A stretch of 64,000 nucleotides of DNA, from the NCBI RefSeq assembly GCF_004745425.1, contig NZ_PGGK01000001.1, positions 124,001 through 188,000 on the forward strand, written 5' to 3'. The DNA is from Methanolobus halotolerans. GTDB lineage: Archaea > Halobacteriota > Methanosarcinia > Methanosarcinales > Methanosarcinaceae. Below, in pieces: positions 32,873-42,956 of the stretch; the first letter of the stretch is position 1; each line of letters starts with the position of its first letter. The notes beneath the pieces were generated by a model. It saw only the letters and a program-made list of their open reading frames with translations, was not told the origin of the DNA and ran no database searches. Position numbers and translations under genes: made by a program.

Positions 32873-35536
32873 GTGGCAGATAGAAAATTCGTATATTTTT
32901 TCGGGAACGAAGATACAGACGGTAAAAATAGCATGAAAGATCTGCTGGGTGGCAAAGGCGCCAACCTGGCAGAGATGGCCAACCTGGGAATTCCGGTTCC
33001 TCCCGGCTTTACTATAACAACTGAGGTTTGTGTGCTCTATCTTGAAAAGGGAGCATATCCTGACGGTGTACTTGATCAGATCAATGATGCGATCGAGAAT
33101 CTTGAAAGGGTTAATGGTAAGAAGTTCGGGGATATCGAGAATCCCTTACTGCTTTCAGTAAGGTCGGGTGCACGTGTCTCCATGCCAGGTATGATGGATA
33201 CTGTTCTTAACCTGGGCCTCAATGACGATACAGTTGAAGGGCTTGCAAGGAAGACAGGTAACGAAAGGTTTGCATACGACAGTTATCGCAGATTCCTTAC
33301 AATGTTCGGGGATGTGGTACTGGGTATAAAGCACGAGGAATTCGAATCAGCGATCGAAGCCAAGAAAAAACAACTCTGTGTAAACCTGGATACGCAACTC
33401 AATATCGATGCTCTCAAAGAACTGGTCGAAGAGTTCAAAGGTATAATCCGCAAGAATACCGGCAAAGATTTCCCCCAGGTTCCACGTGAGCAACTTCAGA
33501 TGGCAATTGATGCGGTTTTCAATTCATGGAACAATCAGCGAGCTATCACATACAGGAAGCTCAATAACATTCCCAGGGACTGGGGAACTGCAGTCAATGT
33601 TCAATCAATGGTTTATGGGAATATGGGTGAAACTTCCGGTACGGGTGTTGCCTTCACAAGAGATCCGGCAACTGGTAAGAAGGTATTCTTCGGTGAATAT
33701 CTGATCAATGCACAGGGCGAAGACGTGGTGGCCGGTACCAGGACTCCGCAATCTATAGAGACCCTGAAGCAAACAATGCCCGATGCATATGCTCAACTGG
33801 TGGAGATCTACCAGAAACTTGAAAACCATTTCAAGGACATGCAGGATATAGAGTTCACAATTGAGGAAGGTAAGCTGTACATGCTCCAGACCAGAAATGG
33901 TAAGAGGACTGCTGCAGCAGCCTTGAACATAGCAGTGGACATGGTCAATGAGGGTCTGATCGACAAGGAAACCGCTCTTATGAGATTGAGGCCGGAGCAG
34001 ATAGACCAGTTACTACATCCGATGATCGATCCGGAGTCAGAATATAAGATAGTTGCTACAGGTCTGCCGGCGTCACCTGGTGCTGCTGTCGGTAAAGTTG
34101 TTTTCACTGCCGAGCATGCTGAAGAGATGGCTGCTTTGAACAAAAAAGTAATTCTGGTCAGGACCGAGACATCCCCTGAAGACATCGGCGGTATGAATGC
34201 GGCCCAGGGCATACTCACAGTTCGTGGTGGAATGACCTCACATGCTGCAGTTGTTGCCAGAGGAATGGGAAAACCCTGTGTTGCAGGATGTGACGCACTC
34301 AGTATCGATATCCATGAAAAGGTCTTTACAATTGGTGATTTTATCATCAGGGAAGGGGAATATATTTCTATCGATGGTGCAAAAGGATGCGTCATTATGG
34401 GGGAAGTCGATCTTATTACACCAGGCGTCACCGGGGAGCTGGAAACACTGCTCACGTGGGCTGATGAAGTAAGGAAGATGAAAGTACGGTCAAATGCCGA
34501 CACTCCGCATGATGCGCTTGTTGCAAGGGAGTTCGGTGCAGAGGGTATCGGATTGTGCCGAACCGAACATATGTTCTTTGGTGATGACAGGATACCTGTT
34601 GTGAGGGAAATGATCCTGGCAGAGGATGAAGACCTTCGAAAGAAAGCTCTCAATAAACTTCTGCCAATGCAAAGAGGGGATTTCATTGGTCTCTTCCGTG
34701 TGATGGAAGGTTACCCGGTAACCATACGTCTGCTCGATCCTCCATTGCATGAGTTCCTTCCAAAACATGAAGAACTTGCTGCTAAACTAAGGGACCTTGA
34801 GGCAACTGTCTCGCAGACTGGCATAGGCGAGAGAGGGAATCTTAAGAGATTAATGGAACGTGTCGAATCCCTCACAGAGATAAATCCCATGCTCGGGCAC
34901 AGGGGTTGTCGTCTTGGTATCACGTATCCTGATATCTATGAGATGCAGGTTCGGGCGATCGTAGAGGCTGCATGTGAGCTCAAGCTGGAAGGTATAGACA
35001 TCGTACCTGAGATAATGATCCCTCTGATCTGTCATGTAAATGAACTCAAGTCGGTCAAACAGCATGTGGTAAACATTGTCGAGGCTGTGCTTAAAGAGAA
35101 GGATGTCAGGATGGACTATCTTGTAGGTACCATGATCGAGCTTCCAAGGGCGGCACTGACAGCTGACCAGATTGCACATGAAGCTGAATTCTTTTCCTTT
35201 GGTACGAACGATCTGACACAAACGACTTTTGGTTTCAGCAGGGATGATGCGGGTAAGTTCCTCCCGTTCTATGTTTCAGATTCCATCCTTGAGAACGATC
35301 CGTTTGCAGTTCTTGACCAGGAAGGTGTTGGTGAACTCGTCAGGATTGGAATTGAAAAGGGCCGTTCCACAAAGCCGGACCTTAAAATTGGTATATGTGG
35401 TGAACACGGGGGAGAGCCAAGTTCAGTCAAGTTCGGTTACAGGATCGGACTGGATTATGTAAGCTGTTCCCCATTCCGTGTTCCGATAGCCAGACTGGCG
35501 GCAGCACAGGCTGTTCTTGAGGAGAAGGAAGAATAA
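32873..35536 (+). CDS. ppdK: Pyruvate, phosphate dikinase
   Basis: The protein of about 887 residues has an N-terminal ATP-grasp part (GGKGANLAEMANLG, about 25-38), a central phosphohistidine domain with GGMTSHAAVVARGMGKPC (His457 is the phosphorylated residue) and a C-terminal TIM-barrel pyruvate/PEP site with GTNDLTQTTFG and CGEHGGEP. It interconverts pyruvate, ATP and phosphate with PEP, AMP and pyrophosphate, the entry to gluconeogenesis in methanogens. The ORF can start at ATG 32855, but GGAGG at 32861-32865 sits 7 bases before GTG 32873, so I take GTG. It ends in a strong terminator. Confidence 0.95.
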   Translation: MADRKFVYFFGNEDTDGKNSMKDLLGGKGANLAEMANLGIPVPPGFTITTEVCVLYLEKGAYPDGVLDQINDAIENLERVNGKKFGDIENPLLLSVRSGARVSMPGMMDTVLNLGLNDDTVEGLARKTGNERFAYDSYRRFLTMFGDVVLGIKHEEFESAIEAKKKQLCVNLDTQLNIDALKELVEEFKGIIRKNTGKDFPQVPREQLQMAIDAVFNSWNNQRAITYRKLNNIPRDWGTAVNVQSMVYGNMGETSGTGVAFTRDPATGKKVFFGEYLINAQGEDVVAGTRTPQSIETLKQTMPDAYAQLVEIYQKLENHFKDMQDIEFTIEEGKLYMLQTRNGKRTAAAALNIAVDMVNEGLIDKETALMRLRPEQIDQLLHPMIDPESEYKIVATGLPASPGAAVGKVVFTAEHAEEMAALNKKVILVRTETSPEDIGGMNAAQGILTVRGGMTSHAAVVARGMGKPCVAGCDALSIDIHEKVFTIGDFIIREGEYISIDGAKGCVIMGEVDLITPGVTGELETLLTWADEVRKMKVRSNADTPHDALVAREFGAEGIGLCRTEHMFFGDDRIPVVREMILAEDEDLRKKALNKLLPMQRGDFIGLFRVMEGYPVTIRLLDPPLHEFLPKHEELAAKLRDLEATVSQTGIGERGNLKRLMERVESLTEINPMLGHRGCRLGITYPDIYEMQVRAIVEAACELKLEGIDIVPEIMIPLICHVNELKSVKQHVVNIVEAVLKEKDVRMDYLVGTMIELPRAALTADQIAHEAEFFSFGTNDLTQTTFGFSRDDAGKFLPFYVSDSILENDPFAVLDQEGVGELVRIGIEKGRSTKPDLKIGICGEHGGEPSSVKFGYRIGLDYVSCSPFRVPIARLAAAQAVLEEKEE

Positions 35537-35571
35537 GATAATACAGTTCATCCGCATTAGTTCAGTTTGAA

Positions 35572-35610
35572 CGGCTGTCCTGATTCTGACAGCCGCTTTC
35601 GGTTTTTTTG
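35572..35610 (+). terminator. Intrinsic terminator of ppdK
   Basis: CGGCTGTC (35572-35579) and GACAGCCG (35588-35595) form a perfect 8-base stem with an 8-base loop, followed by CTTTCGGTTTTTTT. It is placed 36 bases after the ppdK stop codon and is the clearest terminator in the window. Confidence 0.8.
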
Positions 35611-35769
35611 AAACCCTGTTTTATTTCAATACGGCTGATCTCCATGAATATCAATTCATATAGTCCGACTATGCTGATATGAACATGGATGTAGATAATG
35701 GGCCTCTAAATATACGAAATTCAACAGCCGACTTAAAAAGAGATGAACTTGCTTTGATCTGTAGCAAGT

Positions 35770-36735
35770 TCAATGTGATCTCTGGATCATATAATCTGCA
35801 ATAGCACAAAGTATGTCTTTTGATTCAGAATCCTCCAGAACATCAAGCAATTCCTTGCTTCTTGCTATATATGAGAGTGCAAGGTCTCTTGCATATTCAA
35901 TAGATCCTGAATCTTCCAGCATGTGGACCGCGTTGTTGATCTCTTCATCACTGGCATTTCCCTTGCCAAAGATATCGAGTTCAACACCGTTGTTTAAGGC
36001 GTGGATCGCGATAAGTGTTTTCTTACCTTCCATCAGATCGCTTCCTCTTATCTTACCGAGTATCTCTTCAGGAGTTATCATGTCGATGACATCATCATAT
36101 ATCTGGAAGGCAATGCCTATCAGTCGTCCAAATTCATAAAGAATGTCTGCAACTTCATCGGATGCTCCTCCGAGAATCGCACCTATCTGACATGAAGCAG
36201 CATAGAGTACTCCGGTCTTCTTCTCTATCATTTCAAGGTATTCTTCCTTAGTGACATCCATGCGGTTTTCAAATTCCACATCCATCCATTGTCCTTCACA
36301 GATGTCCCTGCACGTCTTTGACAGAATATCGATGCACTTAAGTATTTTTTCAGGATCTCCTTCTGCATGTGCAAGTATCTCAAAAGCCTTGGAGTAAAGG
36401 GTGTCACCGGCAAGAATGGCTCCTGCCTCACCCCATTTCACGTGTACTGCCGGCATTCCTCTGCGGATGTCATCCCTGTCCATTATGTCATCATGAACAA
36501 GTGTGAAATTATGCACCAGCTCCACGGATACGGCAGCAGGAACCACTTTTTTCGGGTCCGAACCTACTGCTTCAGCAGTGAGTATCACGATGGCAGGACG
36601 AAGTCTTTTACCACCGGCGTCCGGAAGATAGCGGGCTGCCTTGTAAAGTTCTATGGGTCTGGAGACAGGGAGGTAGTCCTCAATGCCTCTGTCAACATGC
36701 ACAGACCTCTTTTTTATCTCTCCAATTAAGTCCAT
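35770..36735 (-). CDS. idsA: Polyprenyl diphosphate synthase (geranylgeranyl/farnesyl type)
   Basis: The product of about 321 residues shows GGKRLRP, the first aspartate-rich motif HDDIMDRDD (about 84-92) and the second YDDVIDM (about 220). This marks a trans-prenyl chain elongation enzyme that condenses IPP units onto allylic diphosphates to make precursors of archaeal ether lipids. The residues before the first motif do not settle C15 or C20 length. ATG codons at 36741 and 36735 and a GTG at 36747 are all open; spacing from GTGAG favours 36735. It is the last gene of the long minus-strand run, after RNase J. Confidence 0.92.
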   Translation of the reverse strand: MDLIGEIKKRSVHVDRGIEDYLPVSRPIELYKAARYLPDAGGKRLRPAIVILTAEAVGSDPKKVVPAAVSVELVHNFTLVHDDIMDRDDIRRGMPAVHVKWGEAGAILAGDTLYSKAFEILAHAEGDPEKILKCIDILSKTCRDICEGQWMDVEFENRMDVTKEEYLEMIEKKTGVLYAASCQIGAILGGASDEVADILYEFGRLIGIAFQIYDDVIDMITPEEILGKIRGSDLMEGKKTLIAIHALNNGVELDIFGKGNASDEEINNAVHMLEDSGSIEYARDLALSYIARSKELLDVLEDSESKDILCAIADYMIQRSH

Positions 36736-36771
36736 ACTCATTCTCACTGTTTTTTCTGGTTTTTATAAACA

Positions 36772-38118
36772 TCACTCTTCTTCTATATAGAGTTCTTCTC
36801 CATTCCTTAGCAGGTGTAATGTGTCGCCAAGGGAATAACCGGCATCTTCTGCCATCTGGATATACTCGCTGTGCATATGTATTGTCCCGTGTGCAGGAAT
36901 GACATGTTCTGGCTTCAACATCCTGAGCAGTTCCCAGTGGTCTTCCCTGTACGCATGTCCGGAAACGTGAACATCGTCGTATATCCTTGCGCCCCTCATC
37001 TTAAGTTTTGTTTCAAGTGAATAACGGTTTGCCTGTGTCATCGGGCTTGGTATCACGTTCGCTGAAAAAATGATCCTGTCACCGGTCTCTATCTTGAAAG
37101 GTGTATCTCCATTTGCGATCCTGCTGAGTACTGCACCTGGTTCTCCCTGATGGCCTGTGACAACGGGAAGGTACTTGTCCTTGCCTTTTTCCATTATCTT
37201 TTTCAGCGCACCGTCAATGTCCCTGCGATGGCCGTATATTTCCACAGTATCGGGCAGATTTATATATCCGAGCTGGTGGGCGGTTCCTACATATCGTTCC
37301 ATGGACCTTCCAAGTAGTACGGGTATCCTGCCCATTTCACTGGCAAACTGGACTATGGAATTCATACGGGCTATATGGGAAGCAAACGTTGTGACTACCA
37401 TTCCCACATCCGATTCCTCGGTGCCAAGAAGCACGTCCTTAAGCATCATGTGTGCGATCATCTCGGAAGGTGTTTTCCCATTCCTTCCTGCGTTCGTACT
37501 TTCGGTGATAAGTGCGATGACTCCTTCCTGACCAAGCTTCGTAAGCCTTTCAAAATCGGGCATTTCTCCTATGGTTGGTGTCCTGTCCAGCTTGAAATCA
37601 CATGCATATATAATACTTCCACTTGGTGTGTGGATTGCCAAAAACACGGTATCAATGATACTGTGCTGTGCATTCACGAATTCAATGGATATGTCTTTTG
37701 TGATCTCCATCGTATCGCCTGATTTTAACGCAACTATATTGTTCTTAACACCGAACTTTCGCTCAGAATCTATCTGATGCTTTATAAGTGCGGTAGTATA
37801 AGGTGTTGCTATTATGGGCGCAGTGTAACGATGTGCGAGTTTGGATATTGCACCGATATGGTCAAGGTGTCCGTGTGTACAGACTATTGCACGTACATTT
37901 CCGTTGACCTCATTCATTATAGTGTCATCCGGAATGGCTCCCATCTCTATTAGTTCAAGGGAATGCATGCGGTCTATGTCCACATCTTCATGTATCTGGA
38001 CCCTGTCCAGGCGAAGTCCCATGTCGATTATTATTATATCCTCATTTATCCTGACCGCAGTCATATTGCGGCCCATTTCATTATATCCGCCTACTGCGAT
38101 AATACCTATTTCAGTCAT
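36772..38118 (-). CDS. rnj: Archaeal RNase J (beta-CASP metallo-nuclease)
   Basis: The 448-residue protein has the metallo-beta-lactamase motifs, GGYNEMGRNM, CTHGHLDHIGA (HxHxDH, about 80-85), NAQHSIID and ACDFKLD, and the beta-CASP motifs, STNAGRNG, SHIARMNS and a late VSGHAYREDH with PAHGTIHMH. Archaeal RNase J degrades RNA 5' to 3'. It lies 37 bases before the idsA start in the isoprenoid run, an order recurring in euryarchaea. GAGGATAAT precedes the ATG. Confidence 0.92.
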   Translation of the reverse strand: MTEIGIIAVGGYNEMGRNMTAVRINEDIIIIDMGLRLDRVQIHEDVDIDRMHSLELIEMGAIPDDTIMNEVNGNVRAIVCTHGHLDHIGAISKLAHRYTAPIIATPYTTALIKHQIDSERKFGVKNNIVALKSGDTMEITKDISIEFVNAQHSIIDTVFLAIHTPSGSIIYACDFKLDRTPTIGEMPDFERLTKLGQEGVIALITESTNAGRNGKTPSEMIAHMMLKDVLLGTEESDVGMVVTTFASHIARMNSIVQFASEMGRIPVLLGRSMERYVGTAHQLGYINLPDTVEIYGHRRDIDGALKKIMEKGKDKYLPVVTGHQGEPGAVLSRIANGDTPFKIETGDRIIFSANVIPSPMTQANRYSLETKLKMRGARIYDDVHVSGHAYREDHWELLRMLKPEHVIPAHGTIHMHSEYIQMAEDAGYSLGDTLHLLRNGEELYIEEE

Positions 38119-38180
38119 ATATTATCCTCTTTATGTTTATAAAAAATTAATTTGTTTTAACAAATCTTTCTGAATGACAG

Positions 38181-39284
38181 TTAAACTATCTGAAAATCAC
38201 TCTTATCAGAACGTAGTGCAAACTCTTTTGCATCAAAGCCCCTAAGTTCGATATATTCTTTTGTCCATCCTGTTATTACCGTTGGGGCCGAACGCAGTTT
38301 TTTGATATCGTTGCAACCGCAAAGGAACATTGCCACCTTCAGTTCATCAAGTAAACGAGAGATGCTTTCCTCAACTTGCTTTTCACCTTTCATGGCCGGC
38401 TCTACGAAAGGTAATGCAGCACTGGAGACTGATGAGCCAAGAGCGATGCATTTCGCTATGTCAAGTCCTGACCTTACGCCACCGGTGGCAATAACCGGCA
38501 GTAAGCTACTGCATTCGACAATGCTTGGAACGGTAGGTATGCCGAAATCCCAGAAGAGATCACCCAGCAGTTCTGACATGATATCCTCTCTTTCTCTTGC
38601 ACGGTAGACTTCCACACCTGCCCAGCTAGTTCCCCCAACACCTCCGACATCTATAGCTGCGACTCCTGCATCCTTTAACAGCCTGGCATCTTCCAGTGAG
38701 ATCCCTGCTCCCGTTTCCTTAACGATGATGGGTGTTTTCAGGTTGCAGATCTCCCTTATGCTGTCAAGTGCACCGGAAGCGTCCCTGTCACCTTCGGGTT
38801 GTATGGCTTCCTGCAGAAAATTCAGGTGTATTGCCATAGCATCGGCATCTATCATCTCTATTAATCTCTCAACACCTTCAATACCGTATTGTCTTATCTG
38901 TGCAGCACCTATATTTCCATAAACAAAAGTGTTGGGTGCCTTATCGCGGACAACCCTGAAAGACTCTTCCTGTGAAGGATCTTCGATGGCCGCTCTCTGG
39001 CTGCCAACGCCTATCCCTATACCAAGTTCTTCCGCAGCACTGGCAAGAGCTGCATTAATAGGTATGGTCCCGGGGTGCCCGCCTGTAATTGAGGCTATCA
39101 TGAAAGGTGCATTCAATTTACTTCCAAGGAACTCCACAGACAAATCGATTTCGTCCATGGACATTTCGGGGAGTGCCCGATGCACAAGCATAATATCGTC
39201 AAATCCCGCTCCCATTCTTCTTGATTCCACAGGGCTTGTAGCACATAGTTGAAGGTGTTCTATCTTTCTCTGTGAAGTAGTCAT
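38181..39284 (-). CDS. fni: Isopentenyl-diphosphate delta-isomerase, type 2
   Basis: The 367-residue protein matches type 2 (FMN- and NAD(P)H-dependent) isomerase: ASITGGHPGT, GVGSQRAAIEDP, HLNFLQEAIQPEGDRD, VKETGAGIS and GGVRSGLDIAKCIALG for FMN phosphate binding. It interconverts IPP and DMAPP, which supplies the primer for the prenyl synthase encoded two genes downstream. AGGACC precedes the ATG, and the gene starts 12 bases after the ipk stop. Confidence 0.93.
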   Translation of the reverse strand: MTTSQRKIEHLQLCATSPVESRRMGAGFDDIMLVHRALPEMSMDEIDLSVEFLGSKLNAPFMIASITGGHPGTIPINAALASAAEELGIGIGVGSQRAAIEDPSQEESFRVVRDKAPNTFVYGNIGAAQIRQYGIEGVERLIEMIDADAMAIHLNFLQEAIQPEGDRDASGALDSIREICNLKTPIIVKETGAGISLEDARLLKDAGVAAIDVGGVGGTSWAGVEVYRAREREDIMSELLGDLFWDFGIPTVPSIVECSSLLPVIATGGVRSGLDIAKCIALGSSVSSAALPFVEPAMKGEKQVEESISRLLDELKVAMFLCGCNDIKKLRSAPTVITGWTKEYIELRGFDAKEFALRSDKSDFQIV

Positions 39285-39295
39285 GATACTGGTCC

Positions 39296-40075
39296 TTAAT
39301 ATTCCGCTTTTGAGATCGCAGTGCCAATGTCCTCTCCGCTTAAGAAGCCTGAGACATTTCCAGCCTGACCTGCGTTGAAAATGTATGAAGTGATATTCGA
39401 TGATTCACTAAGGTTTAACAGTTCAAGTACCTTTCCCAGCATCCCGCCTGTAACATCGGTATTGGCAGAACCGCTGATGAACTGCTTTATCTGATCGAAG
39501 TTATCAGGCGTTATCCTTCCAATTGTCTTGCCGCTTCCGTCAAGCACACCTTCCGCGGCACTTCCTATGCCAATGCGCTCTGCTTTTAACTTGAATGCAA
39601 GATAAGGTACTATCTGATCTCCCGAGAGTACTGATGTGCCAAGTCTTTCATCCATTACCACATCACCATGTAAAACAGGTACAAAACCCCTATCTATCAT
39701 TTCCTGAATATGGGCAAGGAACATACTCTTTATCCTTGCATCATCAGAAACAACGCAGTTCATAGGATGAATTCCGATGGCGTTGACCCCTGCATCGTTC
39801 AGGTAACTGACTACCAGTTTGTTCAGGTCCTTTACGGACAGATGGGTTATAATGCTTCCCCTAGGGTCGAACTTCCCATTCAGTTCATAGCGCTTTGCCT
39901 GGGGATGTCCAAAAGAACCCGCACCATGTACGATTACCAGGCCTGTATCAAATTCTGATATTTCTCTGGCAATTCGTTCTATTTCTTCATACCTGGCAGC
40001 GCCTTCATTTTTTCCTTTATCGGTGATTACACTTCCGCCTATCTTTAAAACCGTAATGCCTTGTCCTTTTTTCAT
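39296..40075 (-). CDS. ipk: Isopentenyl phosphate kinase
   Basis: The 259-residue protein from ATG 40075 (GGAG 7 bases upstream) has the amino-acid-kinase opening VLKIGGSVITDKGKN, GAGSFGHPQAKRY with the catalytic His and a C-terminal DVTGGMLGKV. It phosphorylates isopentenyl phosphate to IPP in the archaeal variant of the mevalonate pathway. A frame extending to 40132 would overlap mevalonate kinase by 56 bases, so I rejected it. The ATG falls directly beside the mevalonate kinase TAG stop. Confidence 0.92.
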   Translation of the reverse strand: MKKGQGITVLKIGGSVITDKGKNEGAARYEEIERIAREISEFDTGLVIVHGAGSFGHPQAKRYELNGKFDPRGSIITHLSVKDLNKLVVSYLNDAGVNAIGIHPMNCVVSDDARIKSMFLAHIQEMIDRGFVPVLHGDVVMDERLGTSVLSGDQIVPYLAFKLKAERIGIGSAAEGVLDGSGKTIGRITPDNFDQIKQFISGSANTDVTGGMLGKVLELLNLSESSNITSYIFNAGQAGNVSGFLSGEDIGTAISKAEY

Positions 40076-40076
40076 G

Positions 40077-40985
40077 CTATGGCTCCAGTCTGACACCTTC
40101 ATGAGTGTTTCTTGTGAGGATGGCTTCGGCACCGATATTCTTTATCGCACTAGCAACTGCACTGGCACTTGTTTCGTTTGCGAGTGCAACAATACATCCT
40201 CCTCCGCCTGCTCCTGTGATCTTTGCGGAGATCGCACCGGCATTCCGTGCCGCATATACCAGTGCTGACAGTTCAGCTCCTCCGACACCGATGGCATCGA
40301 GAAGTCCATGATTTACGTTCATCAGTTTACCGGTGGTCTCATAGTCATACCGGTTGACAGGTTCTTCAGCCAGGTGCGCCATTTTACCTATATTGTCTAG
40401 TATGGGATCTATGATATCGGGGAATTCCTGGCGCAGTTGTGCCACATTTGACACAAGATCCTTCGTTGATGAGGACTTCCTGGTATTTCCAATCACCAGC
40501 TGACAGTCCAGGTCTTTGAGTTTGCGGCGTTCCGGGATAAGGACTACTCCACCCATTGTACTCACATAGGTATCAGTGGGGCTGGCATTTCCCTGTATTT
40601 CCCTTTCGATAGTATGTCCTATGTTTGCGATATCTTCCAGTTGCAGGTTGCATGCGTAAAGCTGGTTCAATGCCTGCAGCGTTGCAACGGTAACAGCTGC
40701 AGAAGAGCCGAGTCCCGAACCCACAGGAAGTTCTGACCGGATTTGTATCCTGACTCCTTCGATGTTCGCATGACCTTTCATTTTTTCAATTACACTGGAT
40801 ACATAGGGATGTATCTCGAAATCCAGGGCAGTTGTTCCAAGTACCGACTCAATGACTATGGAATCATGTTTTGTTGCCTGCACCCTTGTACGCAGATCGA
40901 TGGCGCAACATATGGCACTTTGTCCGTAAACAACTGCATGTTCACCGAACAGGTATACTTTTCCGGGCGCAGAGCACGTTATCAT
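40077..40985 (-). CDS. mvk: Mevalonate kinase
   Basis: The 302-residue protein is a GHMP kinase: APGKVYLFGEHAVVYGQ (about 5-21), the P-loop-like PVGSGLGSSAAVTVA (about 87-101) and the C-terminal ITGAGGGGCIVAL (about 258). It phosphorylates mevalonate to mevalonate 5-phosphate. Three of the pathway's enzymes (mvk, ipk, fni) plus the prenyl synthase are encoded together in this run. Its stop codon is TAG. Confidence 0.93.
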   Translation of the reverse strand: MITCSAPGKVYLFGEHAVVYGQSAICCAIDLRTRVQATKHDSIVIESVLGTTALDFEIHPYVSSVIEKMKGHANIEGVRIQIRSELPVGSGLGSSAAVTVATLQALNQLYACNLQLEDIANIGHTIEREIQGNASPTDTYVSTMGGVVLIPERRKLKDLDCQLVIGNTRKSSSTKDLVSNVAQLRQEFPDIIDPILDNIGKMAHLAEEPVNRYDYETTGKLMNVNHGLLDAIGVGGAELSALVYAARNAGAISAKITGAGGGGCIVALANETSASAVASAIKNIGAEAILTRNTHEGVRLEP

Positions 40986-41016
40986 ATTAACTCCAATTCA
41001 TCATTACCAACATACT

Positions 41017-41814
41017 TTATTCAACTACCAATGCCGCATATCCTACTACCTGCGAATAATCACCACTCACATCACCGCTGTTCGCATACTTCAACAGCTC
41101 TACATTGCCTGCACCAAATTCCATTGCTGCTGTAAGCATAGCTGCAATAGGGCCAAAACCACAGGCTGTGATATTCTTTTCTTCCCTTCTTCGATAGAAC
41201 TCCTCAATATCTTTCCTGATAATCGAGTCTATAAGATAGTGATCATTATCATGTGCTACTTTTGCAGGCTGGTAATGTGTAAAATCGCTGGAAGCTATGA
41301 AGACTGTCCGCTTGCCACTTTTCTTTGCAGCATTTGCAACCACTTGTCCGACTTCAATAGCAGTCTCTTCATCTTGCAGTCCCATGCAGATAGGGAGTAT
41401 CTTGAAATCATCTCCGAACCTGTACTGAAGAAAAGGTAACTGTACCTCTATGGAATGTTCAAACCTGTGTGCCAGTTCGTCATAATCCACAATGCTTCCG
41501 GCAAGGAGTTTTCCTGTTTCCTGGTCAGCCTCTATTTCTCCAAGTGGTGTGGTCCACGTTTCCTGGGAAAGAGCAATGGCTGATCCGTATCCGGTATGGT
41601 TGGGACCAAACAATACATAGGTATCTGCTTTCGGGAGCAAGGCATAAGCGTGCGCTGCAACCTCCCCTGAATAAGCATATCCGGCGTGGGGAATCACAGC
41701 CCCTGTGATCTCCCTTTCCCGGATGTCTATGTTCTTAAAGCATCTGCTCAGTTCTTTCTTGAGGTCCCTTGGACCCAATGGATAGAACTGGCCGGCAACT
41801 GTTGTTTGTCTCAT
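41017..41814 (-). CDS. MEMO1-family protein (AmmeMemoRadiSam system protein B)
   Basis: The product of about 265 residues from ATG 41814 (GGGGTGA upstream) opens with MRQTTVAGQFYPLGPRDLKK and continues with VIPHAGYAYSGEVAAHAY, LFGPNHTGYGSAI, EHSIEVQLPFLQY and SSDFTHYQP, the conserved metal-site histidines of the MEMO/class III dioxygenase-like fold. The reaction is not established in archaea; the family may act with a radical SAM protein. The frame is open further, to 41970, but that part overlaps rpsB. The gene is between rpsB and mvk. Confidence 0.88.
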   Translation of the reverse strand: MRQTTVAGQFYPLGPRDLKKELSRCFKNIDIREREITGAVIPHAGYAYSGEVAAHAYALLPKADTYVLFGPNHTGYGSAIALSQETWTTPLGEIEADQETGKLLAGSIVDYDELAHRFEHSIEVQLPFLQYRFGDDFKILPICMGLQDEETAIEVGQVVANAAKKSGKRTVFIASSDFTHYQPAKVAHDNDHYLIDSIIRKDIEEFYRRREEKNITACGFGPIAAMLTAAMEFGAGNVELLKYANSGDVSGDYSQVVGYAALVVE

Positions 41815-41881
41815 ACTACTATTCACCCCATGAAATATACGGGTTTTTTCTATTTGTAGTATGCCTGTACAGCTAGCTGGT

Positions 41882-42565
41882 TCAGATGCCTGCTTCGAAA
41901 CTTTCGAGTTCGTAGTTGAACATTGTGTTGTTGGATTTTGTAATCTCTCTTGCGAGCAGCCAGTAGACAAGTGAAAGTGCTTTTCTGCCTTTATTGTTTG
42001 TCGGGATGACCAGATCTACATTTGATGTCATGTTGTTCGTATCACAAAATGCGACTACTGGTATTCCGATATCATTTGCCTCTTTTATTACCTGTGCATC
42101 GCCGGTAGGGTCTGTGACAATGACTGCATCCGGTTCAAAGAAGTGCTCAACCGTTGGGTTTGTGAGTGTTCCGGGGATGAACCTTCCGACCATGGATCTT
42201 GCGCCGATTGCCTTTGCGAATATTTTTGCAGGGAACTGTCCGTACTGCCTTGCAGATACTACAAGTATCCTCGAAGGGTCATACTCGGACAGGAAGTTTG
42301 CAGCCAGCTTGATCCTTTCGTCTGTAGCCTGGATGTCAAGTACATAGAGTCCGTCGGTCCTTACACGGTACACGAATCTCATCATGTTCTCGGTCTTCTG
42401 CTGGGTACCGATGTGTACTCCTGCTGCAAGATACTCATCTATAGGAACAAGCGAAGTGGTCTTCTCTCCCTCACTTCCTTCCTTTGGTTCTGTTATGTTT
42501 CTCACTTCACTCTCAACTTCTGTGTTATTATCTTCTGTAATCTTGATATCTTCGGTTGTATCCAT
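41882..42565 (-). CDS. rpsB: 30S ribosomal protein S2
   Basis: The 227-residue protein shows the S2 core: [33 protein letters not shown]-like and [32 protein letters not shown] and AREI near the end. The first 35 residues are an acidic, low-complexity extension ([18 protein letters not shown]) not seen in shorter S2 proteins. AAGGTGAT precedes the ATG. It follows rpoK after 4 bases in the ribosomal/RNA polymerase operon. Confidence 0.95.
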   Translation of the reverse strand: MDTTEDIKITEDNNTEVESEVRNITEPKEGSEGEKTTSLVPIDEYLAAGVHIGTQQKTENMMRFVYRVRTDGLYVLDIQATDERIKLAANFLSEYDPSRILVVSARQYGQFPAKIFAKAIGARSMVGRFIPGTLTNPTVEHFFEPDAVIVTDPTGDAQVIKEANDIGIPVVAFCDTNNMTSNVDLVIPTNNKGRKALSLVYWLLAREITKSNNTMFNYELESFEAGI

Positions 42566-42569
42566 TCTA

Positions 42570-42755
42570 TCACCTTATGATTTTGTCTCTTTTTACTGTA
42601 ATGGGAATGATTCCCAGTTCGAACTCTTTTTTGGCAAGAAAAAGGGAATTTGTATTTTGATCATCGACCAGCACTGGCGCTCCCATTGAAATCTGTAATG
42701 ATCTTGCTCCAATGATCCTTGCTTTCTCATACCTTGTATAGTGTTCTGTGTTCAA
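42570..42755 (-). CDS. rpoK: RNA polymerase subunit K (omega-like)
   Basis: The 61-residue product has [28 protein letters not shown] followed by [16 protein letters not shown], matching archaeal RpoK/Rpb6. It helps assemble RNA polymerase. The best start is TTG at 42755 because AGGTGAT lies 4 bases before it and the rest of the family starts there; another TTG at 42785 is also open. It lies between the tRNA-Pro and rpsB. Confidence 0.9.
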   Translation of the reverse strand: MNTEHYTRYEKARIIGARSLQISMGAPVLVDDQNTNSLFLAKKEFELGIIPITVKRDKIIR

Positions 42756-42956
42756 TCGATCACCTAACGTACAATTCCGTAGCAATAATAATTAAAATAG
42801 TTCGACCATAATGACTATTAGCATAAAAACAGTTTCTTAGCAAACAACCTTATTATGGTCCTTGGATTAACTTGAATAATAAATTCTATTCGGAATCCCT
42901 CCGAATGTGGTCGCATGTCTTACAACAGGCTCCTCCAGTGTTTACCTGAAAGGTAA

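Noticed and set aside
33808-34686. Open frame of 292 codons opposite ppdK
   Set aside because: A shadow of the phosphohistidine region of ppdK, with serine-rich composition and no start signal.
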